Origin: Oligoflexia bacterium
GTDB taxonomy: Bacteria > Bdellovibrionota > Bacteriovoracia > Bacteriovoracales > Bacteriovoracaceae
DNA length: 64,000 bases
Direction: 5' to 3'
Assembly (NCBI GenBank): GCA_024229115.1
Contig: JAAEST010000053.1
Location: forward strand, 124,001-188,000
Part shown: piece after piece, positions 1-8,100 of the stretch
Numbering within the stretch: position 1 is the stretch's first letter
Layout: every line of letters begins with the position of its first letter
Made by a program: the position numbers and the translations under genes
The notes under the pieces: model-generated
What the model saw: only the letters and a program-made list of their open reading frames with translations
Told to the model about the DNA's origin: nothing
Databases searched by the model: none

Positions 1-1556
1 AATGTATTAAAGTTATCTTTGAACTTACTATTCTCTTTCTTCGCAGTCTTCGTAGTATATTTTAAGAACTCATAACCCCATTTTCCATAAACTTGGTTTG
101 AGATTTCATCAAAGTTACTTAGAATCGCAGTCTTATTTTCAGTCCCATCATCACTTCTTGTATAAGCTTCAGAGTTACCAACAATTCTAGAAAGTCTTAA
201 CTTGATAAGATCCCCTCTCTTAAGAGATTCCTTCAACGCCTTCTCTACATCAGCTTGTTTCTTCGCTAGGTTCTTCTTATAAGTTTCAACATTGACTCCA
301 TCAATAATCACTTCTTTTAAGAACTTCTTCTCAGCAGCAGTCTTTAAAGTTGCGATATCATCTTTGATTCTATCAAAGTGAAATAGAAGAGAGGCCCTAA
401 AAGTATTATTAAATTCTTTAGCATCCATCTTATAAAGCTTTAAGAATTCAGTTCCACCATCTAGCTTAGATAATTCATTCATTAAGTCCTTATCTACGAT
501 TGGAAGCTTACTTAGTCCTCTTTCAATATAATCAGAAAGATCTGTTAAGATCTGACCTTTAATAATCATTAATTCACTAAGAGTATCTCTTTTGATTGTT
601 TCAGCTGGGATATCACCAGTATCCTTTACAGGAATCTTCACAATCTCAAGTCCCTTAAGAACATTCTTCTCAAGAGAAGCGAGTGCTCCTTGCTCTGCCT
701 TAACATACTCAGCTTGTGCCTTATCAATTTCTTTTAGGATATTTTCTTGCGACTTCTTATTGGCCTTAATCTTATCTTCAATTACTTTGATAAGTCCTTT
801 AAGATCAGCAAAGTCATCTTGATGTTTTTCAGTAGATATATCAACGAGACCTGAACTCTCAATATCTTTTCTAATGTCATAGAAAGCACAGTTAAGTTTA
901 ATGAAGTTCTGTCTGTCTTGGTTATTTTCAAAGTCAAACTTCTTATCAAAGAGATTATGGATCATTCTCAGAATTGAAGCGAGAGCGAGCCCTCCTCCTG
1001 AAATAACAAGTCCATTAGCATTTGGAACAAGCATACCCATTTGAGAAAAGTTTTGTACAAGGTCTGCACCTTTTTCAAGCATACTTCTATCTGTCAGATC
1101 ACATTTTGATTTGAAAAATAGGTTATTAACATTATTAAATACTGATGTAATATTTTGACCATTTACATTAGCGTTTGCGATAGGATTTGAAACATCTGTC
1201 GTGTCAACACCGGCGTTATTAAGCTCAGTTTGAATTGTTTGAGCTGAAGTTGAGATCTCATCAAGAATTGTTGAATCATTAAGACAATCAGTATCTCTAA
1301 AAAGCGACTTAATACTCTCTACTTTTCCCAAAATATCTTTATAGTTCTTACTGGCCATAGGACAGGCATCAGGGCGTTTGAATTGACCACCATGATCGGC
1401 AAAGAGACTCTTTAGTTCCTCTTTTTGTTGCGCTGATAAGTCTGATATTGGGTTGGCCTTACTACTTTCGATTATAGATCTTGATAGATCTGAAGCGTAA
1501 GAACTTGAAAGACTGGCCAAAAGTGCCATTGTCACTAAAGTTTTAGTTTTACTCAT
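1..1556 (-). CDS. Exported protein of unknown function, C-terminus cut by window edge
   Basis: The frame is open from an ATG at 1556 down to position 1, so at least 518 residues are present and the end lies outside the window. A GAGGAG Shine-Dalgarno about 9 bases upstream supports the start. The first 22 or so residues form a signal peptide (basic start, Leu/Ala-rich core, SSSYA before the likely cut). The mature part is mostly polar and predicted helical, rich in Lys, Asp and Asn, with two cysteines near the beginning (DACPMAS and TDCLND) and others further on. A glycine-rich hydrophobic patch (ISGGGLALASI) lies near residue 195. I recognise no family. It lies downstream of another small exported protein on the same strand, 102 bases away. 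Confidence 0.8.
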   Translation of the reverse strand, partial: MSKTKTLVTMALLASLSSSYASDLSRSIIESSKANPISDLSAQQKEELKSLFADHGGQFKRPDACPMASKNYKDILGKVESIKSLFRDTDCLNDSTILDEISTSAQTIQTELNNAGVDTTDVSNPIANANVNGQNITSVFNNVNNLFFKSKCDLTDRSMLEKGADLVQNFSQMGMLVPNANGLVISGGGLALASILRMIHNLFDKKFDFENNQDRQNFIKLNCAFYDIRKDIESSGLVDISTEKHQDDFADLKGLIKVIEDKIKANKKSQENILKEIDKAQAEYVKAEQGALASLEKNVLKGLEIVKIPVKDTGDIPAETIKRDTLSELMIIKGQILTDLSDYIERGLSKLPIVDKDLMNELSKLDGGTEFLKLYKMDAKEFNNTFRASLLFHFDRIKDDIATLKTAAEKKFLKEVIIDGVNVETYKKNLAKKQADVEKALKESLKRGDLIKLRLSRIVGNSEAYTRSDDGTENKTAILSNFDEISNQVYGKWGYEFLKYTTKTAKKENSKFKDNFNT

Positions 1557-1658
1557 TTTATTCTTCTCCTCAATTTTGTTTGAGGAGATAATACAATGAA
1601 ATATCATCCACTTACATGGATCATGTAAAATCTACTGAGACCGTAAAAATTTTAAGCG

Positions 1659-2009
1659 CTACGACTTTTGGTCAATATAAATATGCGAAAGACCGAGAAT
1701 ACCTTCTGAGCAAAGAGTGTATAAAGTTGCTAACTCTTTGGCCTGATTTTTATAATCTTCAGAAGCATTGTGGATATATTCGATTTTCTCATTCACCAAA
1801 ACACAAGAATTCTTTAAAACTTGATAAGAAAGAAAATCTCTGAAGGAAAGATCTCTAGGATTAATTTTTTCCATCATATATTGGCGAACTTCGATTGATT
1901 TTTTCATTGGCGCAAGAACTACTTTCTCTTGATAATTCAAATCTCTTGCATGACTTCTTACAGTCAAAACAAGAAAAAATAGTCCTACGATAACTAGGGC
2001 CAGTCTCAC
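1659..2009 (-). CDS. Small exported protein, unknown function
   Basis: 116 residues from a GTG start at 2009, chosen because a strong GGAGAGGAG ribosome site lies just upstream. Residues 1-21 are a clear signal peptide (LALVIVGLFFLVL core, cut near SHA/RD). The mature part of about 95 residues is helical and charged, with two cysteines (NSCVLV and LCSEG) that could form a disulfide in the periplasm. No family is recognised. It may share a transcript with the larger exported protein downstream at 1556. Confidence 0.7.
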   Translation of the reverse strand: MRLALVIVGLFFLVLTVRSHARDLNYQEKVVLAPMKKSIEVRQYMMEKINPRDLSFRDFLSYQVLKNSCVLVNEKIEYIHNASEDYKNQAKELATLYTLCSEGILGLSHIYIDQKS

Positions 2010-2095
2010 TTTTCTCTCCTCTCCATGGATATATAAAGTAATGATATTACTATGCTGACTCTTTTAGTCTGAGATGGCAAGTAATTTCAAAAAAT

Positions 2096-2917
2096 TTAAT
2101 TGAAAATATTTTGACTTTTTATATGTTCTGTTAGCTCTGACAAATTAGAAAAAGTAGCTTCTTTATCCGAAAGCTCATAGTTTCCTTGAATAAAAAATGT
2201 CATCATCTCTAATTCGTTGATACGATCAGAGTTTTTATCTCCAACCATAATAGAGTTTTCAAGATCAATATCTAATTGAGCATTGGCCATTAAGAACATG
2301 CCAGGAAAAGGCTTTCTTAACATTGAAGTTCTTTTAAATTGGCTTACCTCTCCTTCAGGATGGAAAGGACAGTAGAAAATCCCATCTACAGAAGCATTAT
2401 TTTCTTCAAGCCACTGATTCATTTTCAGGTGAAGTTCATTAAGATCTTCAATCGTATAGTAATTTCTAGCAATTCCTGATTGGTTTGTGACGATGATCAC
2501 TTTTAGCTGATGATTCTTGGCCAGTTGAATAAGCTCAACAACATCAGGGTAAACTTTAAAGTCATCCCACTTATAAACATAGCCATTGTCTTCATTAATA
2601 ATGCCATCACGATCTAAGAAGAGTGCTCTATGCTTACCTTTCTTAGAGATATGGAGGTTGATGGCCTCATCATTAGATTTATTCGATTTATAAAGTGAAA
2701 TATTAAGAGGGTGAGACTCATCTAATTTAAAATCATAGAAAGCAGCTTGAACATTGTCGTGTTTTGCCGCTCTTTTTAACCAGTACTTCCAATCAAGGTC
2801 ATCTAAATTATTATCAGTATTGATCTCTAAGGTATACTCATCGCCAAGTTCTCCTTTAAGAGAATCAAAGAAGCTTTGCGAGCTTTCACTGAGACTAATA
2901 TTGGATTTAATTAACAA
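2096..2917 (-). CDS. HAD-family phosphatase, GmhB/HisB-N type, with N-terminal extension and half a zinc site
   Basis: 273 residues. Residues 97-250 match the D-glycero-D-manno-heptose 1,7-bisphosphate phosphatase (GmhB)/histidinol-phosphatase branch of the HAD superfamily: motif I LDRDGIINE (nucleophile D102, acid D104), motif II TNQSGIAR at 144-151, K202 in RKPFPGM, and motif IV MVGDKNSD at 224-231. In this branch a zinc loop has four ligands; here C183 and H186 (CPFHPEG) are present but the usual second Cys-x-Cys pair before RKP is replaced by TSM. About 95 extra residues precede the domain and look like nothing I know. The start is a TTG at 2917 with AAGGA just upstream. It follows the 341-residue gene by 12 bases and is probably co-transcribed. 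Heptose metabolism for LPS is the family role; the exact substrate is not proven. Confidence 0.8.
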   Translation of the reverse strand: MLIKSNISLSESSQSFFDSLKGELGDEYTLEINTDNNLDDLDWKYWLKRAAKHDNVQAAFYDFKLDESHPLNISLYKSNKSNDEAINLHISKKGKHRALFLDRDGIINEDNGYVYKWDDFKVYPDVVELIQLAKNHQLKVIIVTNQSGIARNYYTIEDLNELHLKMNQWLEENNASVDGIFYCPFHPEGEVSQFKRTSMLRKPFPGMFLMANAQLDIDLENSIMVGDKNSDRINELEMMTFFIQGNYELSDKEATFSNLSELTEHIKSQNIFN

Positions 2918-2929
2918 CTTTTCCTTACC

Positions 2930-3955
2930 TTATGTACTACGTTTTACCGAGCAATTAACTTTTAAAGCTCTACTAGTAAAAACATTCATCGGCTTGATTC
3001 TAATTTGGAGAAAATCTTCGCCATTTGAAAGTTCAAAACTACTTTTTACATTATCACTTGGTAAGAAGTCATAGGCAATGTTGGACTCAGTTTTTTTAAT
3101 ATTTAGAGAAACTGACTTTAAGTGATATTTTTCCCCTTGATGAGCTCCATGAAAGCAAATTACTTGAATAAGATCGGACCTTCCAAAGCCAGCAAGGTTT
3201 TTAAGCACACTATTAAACAGAGTTTTATCTATTTGAGATATTCGTTGAAAAATCTCTAATAGCTTTTCATTAACTCGGTAATTATGCTCTAGCACGATCT
3301 TTGAGAGGTTTTCCGGTAACTGGCCTGGTAGATGGGAATAGGTCCAACGTTTATCAAAAGTACCATTGAAGTTCTCACCAATTTGCTCATAGAGTTCTTT
3401 ACCCATTGTATCAAAACTCATATCAAGAAGCTTATTGAGCTCATCTTGGAAGCTTTTTATCTGCGAATATTCTCCAATAGTGTCAAAAATATGAAAGTAC
3501 TTTTCCAGAAAAGATCTGATTCCACCACTCTTAGTATTCACATAGGCGCCATACTTACAGAGTTTGAGACTAATAGGATAAATCTCCTTTTTAGAATCAA
3601 TGAGCACTATATCTGCTTCTTTAATATCATCATCCACATTCGCGGATGTCTTTCCAACGATATAAACAGACTCTATTTTCTTTTTAATTGGTAATTTGGG
3701 ATAAATATCTTGGGCCACATCTTGTGCTAGTAACGGAAGACGACTCATAAGCTCAGGATCCTGATCTCTTAACCATCGCTCATACTCACCTAAACGATGC
3801 TTAAGCTCTCCGCCAAAAGAGTGATAGAACTGAGAAAGTACATTGAAATGAGTCGCTAAAGATTGTGCCACTAGATATTCGAAAAGGTTTCCCTTAAGTT
3901 CGTTTATCAATGCTTCACTTTGACCTAATGTTTCTAATGATTCCCAATCTTTCAT
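2930..3955 (-). CDS. Possible PD-(D/E)XK nuclease-like protein, otherwise unknown
   Basis: 341 residues from an ATG at 3955. No signal peptide or membrane segment, so cytoplasmic. Residues 20-150 carry a layout seen in restriction-endonuclease-fold proteins: an acidic helix (KGNLFEYLVAQSL, E27), then EADIVLI with D114, a beta hairpin, and PISLKL with K132 as a candidate D...x-L-K metal site, followed by YVNTKSGG. The C-terminal 90 residues look beta-rich (KYHLKSVSLNIKK and IRIKPMNVF). The fold call rests on pattern alone. No methyltransferase or specificity subunit is nearby; the downstream neighbour, 12 bases away, is a GmhB-type phosphatase, which does not explain it. It could equally be a non-catalytic relative of such nucleases. 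Confidence 0.45.
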   Translation of the reverse strand: MKDWESLETLGQSEALINELKGNLFEYLVAQSLATHFNVLSQFYHSFGGELKHRLGEYERWLRDQDPELMSRLPLLAQDVAQDIYPKLPIKKKIESVYIVGKTSANVDDDIKEADIVLIDSKKEIYPISLKLCKYGAYVNTKSGGIRSFLEKYFHIFDTIGEYSQIKSFQDELNKLLDMSFDTMGKELYEQIGENFNGTFDKRWTYSHLPGQLPENLSKIVLEHNYRVNEKLLEIFQRISQIDKTLFNSVLKNLAGFGRSDLIQVICFHGAHQGEKYHLKSVSLNIKKTESNIAYDFLPSDNVKSSFELSNGEDFLQIRIKPMNVFTSRALKVNCSVKRST

Positions 3956-4032
3956 AAATACGCCTTGGCAAAGCTTAACCTGTGAACTAGACTAGGTCCA
4001 ACTAAAAAAAGTTAGGGATTCGAGGAAATCAA

Positions 4033-5022
4033 ATGATTAATTTTCCCTCAGTGCTAGAATCCATCGAAGATTTAAGCTTTAAGCAAATCAACGACCTCAT
4101 GGAGCTAGCAAAAAAATTCAAAGGTTATGCCAACGACTGGCAAGGCCTCCCTATCCCTTTTATCAAAACCCCAATTATCGCCACAAGTTTTCTCGAAAAT
4201 TCAACAAGAACAAAGCATAGTTTTGCCATTGCCATTAAAAAACTTGGGGCCACTTATATTGATTTTAATGCAGAAACTTCAAGCCTTAAAAAAGGTGAAA
4301 GTTTAGAAGACACTCTTCTTACTCTCTACTCTCAAGGTGTTGATCTTTGTATTATTAGAACAAGCGTCTCTCATCAATTATCAGAATTTAAGAATAAGCC
4401 ACCTATAAAAATTATTAATGGTGGAGATGGTATCAATCAGCATCCAACACAAGCTCTACTTGATCTTTTCACCATGAAAGAAATTGGTCTTGAGAACTTA
4501 GAAGGAAAAACGATCACGATCGTGGGCGATAATTATCATTCCCGAGTTGGTCATAGTCTTATCGACCTGCTTCCAAAATTTGGAGTGAATGTTATTCTCT
4601 GTGGTCCACAAGAATGCCTTCCGACAAACTTAGAAGGAAAAATCACTGAAAAGATTACCATGACAACAGATGTAGATGAGGCCATCGCACAATCAGATCT
4701 CATCTATTTACTAAGAATTCAAAAAGAAAGACATCAAGGGAAAGAAGCATCTTATTATGAGACTTACCCACAAGACTTTGGGCTTAACCTTGATCGCTTA
4801 ATAAACAAACATAATAAGAAGATTCCAATCTTTCACCCAGGCCCTGCCAATATTGGTGTAGAGATTTCGGAAGATCTTATTCGCTCACAGTATTACTTCG
4901 GTAATGAGCAAGTACATAATAGTGTTTTTATGAGAATGGCCATTATTCAAGCTGTTCTCCAAAACCAAGATAAGAACGTAGGGATAAAATTTGATGGTCG
5001 ATCAATTCAAGACCTTTGCTAA
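4033..5022 (+). CDS. pyrB: Aspartate carbamoyltransferase catalytic chain
   Basis: 329 residues; cytoplasmic enzyme joining carbamoyl phosphate and aspartate to carbamoyl aspartate, second step of pyrimidine synthesis. The carbamoyl-phosphate signature FLENSTRTKHSF lies near residues 54-65, the adjacent-subunit loop SLKKGESLEDT near 84, HPTQALLDLFT near 137, and the C-terminal HPGPANIGVEI near 274. The HPTQ form distinguishes it from ornithine carbamoyltransferase (HPCQ). In most relatives of this class the last motif reads PGPxNRG; here the Arg is Ile. GAGGA lies upstream of the ATG. No pyrI regulatory chain or pyrC is in the window. It is the first gene of a pyrB-carAB-pyrF operon, and the first of its genes on this strand. 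Confidence 0.95.
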   Translation: MINFPSVLESIEDLSFKQINDLMELAKKFKGYANDWQGLPIPFIKTPIIATSFLENSTRTKHSFAIAIKKLGATYIDFNAETSSLKKGESLEDTLLTLYSQGVDLCIIRTSVSHQLSEFKNKPPIKIINGGDGINQHPTQALLDLFTMKEIGLENLEGKTITIVGDNYHSRVGHSLIDLLPKFGVNVILCGPQECLPTNLEGKITEKITMTTDVDEAIAQSDLIYLLRIQKERHQGKEASYYETYPQDFGLNLDRLINKHNKKIPIFHPGPANIGVEISEDLIRSQYYFGNEQVHNSVFMRMAIIQAVLQNQDKNVGIKFDGRSIQDLC

Positions 5023-5033
5023 TTCTTCTTTTC

Positions 5034-5086
5034 TTTATTTCGTTAACATTTATTTCGTTAATTCATTTTTATTTTTATTTTTATAT
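5034..5086 (+). repeat. 13-bp direct repeat and T-rich tract between pyrB and carAB
   Basis: TTTATTTCGTTAA occurs at 5034-5046 and again at 5049-5061, exact copies with a 15-base period. They are followed by three ATTTTT units up to the ribosome site of carAB. The whole 78-base gap between the two genes is strongly pyrimidine-rich on the coding strand. It could be a protein or RNA-level control site for carAB expression, or simply low-complexity spacer. Confidence 0.5.
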
Positions 5087-5100
5087 AGGTGGCAATCAAA

Positions 5101-8100
5101 ATGACGGCAACACAAACACGCGAACAATTTCTTAAAACTCTGACACAAACAAAAGTTTGGCTTCACTTCTGCGATGGAGAAAAGTTTGAAGCTAAATGTA
5201 ATCTGGAAGCAACAGATGCGAGACTGACCAACGGTATTTGGGGGGAAGCTGCATTCACAACAGGAATGAGTGGTTATCAAGAAACGATGACCGACCCAAG
5301 TTTTCTAGGTCAACATATCATCTTCACGACTAGCCATGTGGGTAACTACGAATATGATGAACGCGTTTCTCAATCAGATCAATGTCATGCCACTTCGTTA
5401 ATCGCAAGAAACTTCTCTTATAATCAATTCTTGGCCAAAACTGACTCACCTCTTATTAGTCAGCTTGATACAAGAAAATTAGTTAAATACTTAACTCAAA
5501 CAAAGAATGGTCATATTAGTGTGATTACAACTTCTGAAGAAGCTCCAAGTGCCAGCGAGTTTGAAAAGGGTAAGCTTATCTGTAATGACCTCGATAAAGT
5601 AAGCCAAACGAAAGCAGAAGTTATCATCGAAGGTGATAATCCAATCTGTTTGGTGAATTACGGAGTTAAGCAAGCCATTATTGATAATCTTAAAGCGATG
5701 GGTCTTCCTTTAGTCACTCTTCCTTATAATGTCTCAGCTTCAGAAATTGCCAATTACAATCCAAGAATGATTTTTCTTAGTAATGGTCCGGGAGATCCAA
5801 GAGATCAAAAAGAATGTATTGAGCAAGTTAAAGAAATGTTGAAGCTAAATATTCCACTAAGAGGAATTTGTCTTGGGCATCAGCTACTCACCTTGGCCCT
5901 TGGTGCTCAAGTAATTAAGCTTCCTTTTGGTCAAAGAGGTATTAATCATCCATGTTTAAACCATGAAACAGGTAATATCGTTATTACTTCTCAAAACCAT
6001 GGTTATGCCAGTGATGAAAAATCCCTTGAAAATATCAAATGTGATAATCCTCTAGATAAGAATATTGTGATCACTTATCGATCACTCTTTGATACTTCGG
6101 TTGAAGGAATCGCTTCGACAGATAACTTTTTAAGAAGTGTTCAATTTCACCCAGAAGCAAATCCTGGTCCAACAGATGCTCATGAATTCTTTATGGAAAT
6201 CGAGAGCTACCTCAAAAATGGAGAGAAGAAAGAAATCAATGAAGAAAGTTTCATGCCTCTTCCTGATCTTCACAATACACAGAAGAAAGATGTTCCTTAT
6301 AAGAAAATCCTTCTTATCGGCAGTGGCCCAATTAAAATTGGGCAAGCTTCTGAATTTGATTATAGTGGAACTCAGGCCTGTAAGTCGCTTAAAGAGATTG
6401 GAATTGATGTTGTCCTCCTTAATTCAAATCCTGCGACGATCATGACAGATCGTGAAATGACTCATAGAACTTATATTGAGCCAATTACTAAAGAGACTAT
6501 TAAGAAAATTATTGAAAAAGAAAAAGTTGATGCTGTTCTTTCAACGATGGGTGGACAAACGGCGCTTAATATCTGTGTAGAGTTAGAAGAAGAAAATTAT
6601 CTAAGCTCTCAAGGAGTAAAACTTCTTGGGGCCAAAGTTGATACCATTAATAAAACTGAAGACAGAGAACTCTTTGCCAAAGAACTAGATACCCTAGGTT
6701 ATTCAACAGGAAAGAGATTCATTGCCGATAGTGCTTCAAATGCTCAAATTCTTGCCACCTCTAAAGTAGGATTCCCACTTATTATTCGTAGAGACTACGC
6801 TCTTGGTGGAAAAGGTGCAGCTCTTGTTCATAATACAGCTGATTTAGAAGAAGTTCTCAACTCTGATATCACTTATCCAATCACAATGGAGAAGTCGCTT
6901 CTTGGTTGGAAAGAAGTTGAATTAGAAGTCATGGTAGATAGTGAGAAAAATGGTGTGATCATCTGCTCGATTGAAAATATCGACCCTTGTGGTGTCCACA
7001 CTGGAGACTCAATTACTGTCGCACCTTCACAGACCATTAGTGATCGTTGTTACCAACAATTAAGAACAATGTCGCTCACAATTGCTAAGCATATGGGAGT
7101 TGTTGCCGGCGGGGCCAATGTTCAATTTGCCATCAACCCTGTAGATGAAGATGATATTGTTGTTATTGAAATGAATCCAAGAGTCTCAAGAAGTTCGGCC
7201 CTGGCTTCCAAAGCTACCGGATATCCGATTGCTAAAATCTCAGCTCTTTTGGCCGTAGGTTATTCATTAAGAGAAATCTTAAATGACATTACTAAAACTT
7301 CTCCAGTGGCCTTTGAACCAACTCTAGATTATGTGGCCCTTAAAATACCAATCTTTCCTTTTAGCAAGTTCCCTACTTCAAGTCAGGAGCTTGGACCACA
7401 AATGAGAGCGGTAGGTGAAGTACTGGCCCTTGGTGGTAACTTCAACGAAGCCTTCTTTAAGGCCCTCAGAAGTTTAGAAAATGGTTTAGAGATCCCATCG
7501 CTTAACCAATTAAAAACAACACCGATTGACTTTGGAAAAGAATATCTCGAAGAGAGGCTCAAAGGATCGAGACAACTAAGTCTTCTCACTTGTCTTGAAG
7601 CACTAAGAGCTGGCTTTAGCGTTGAAGAGATTTTCAACTTTAGTAAGATCACGCCATGGTTTATTGAATGTATGGAAGAGTTCTTACAATTAGAAAGAAA
7701 AATTGAAAGTGATGAGAACTTTCTTAAGAGTCGTGAAAATTTTATTGAATGTAAGAGACAAGGTATTTCTGATAAGTACCTCGCCTACCTTACTGATAAG
7801 TCACAACAAGAAATTCTAAAATACAGATTTGATAATAAGATCTTCCCAGTGTTTAAAGCAGTTGATACTTGCTCAGGTGAATTCATCGCTCAAACACCTT
7901 ACTTCTACTCAACTTATACAGGTGTTGAAAATGAAGCACAGTCACTAAGTCAAAATGGTAAAGCCGTAGCGATCCTAGGAAGTGGTCCTAATAGAATTGG
8001 TCAAGGAATCGAGTTTGATTATAGCTGTGTAAAATCATGCCAACGTCTCAATGAAAAAGGGATTCAGTCGATCATGATCAACTCTAACCCTGAAACCGTT

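Noticed and set aside
592-822. Plus-strand 76-residue ORF rich in Ser and Ile
   Set aside because: It is antisense to the open exported-protein frame at 1-1556, whose signal peptide and ribosome site make it the real gene.
1616-1843. Plus-strand 75-residue ORF
   Set aside because: It lies antisense to the small exported protein at 1659-2009, has no ribosome site and codes for a sequence without signal or domain features.
4033-5022. Ornithine carbamoyltransferase instead of PyrB
   Set aside because: The HPTQALLDLFT form and the carAB-pyrF context fit aspartate carbamoyltransferase; ornithine enzymes read HPCQ at that place.
5089-5100. GTG start four codons before the chosen carAB start
   Set aside because: The GTG lies inside the AGGTGG ribosome site that serves the ATG at 5101.
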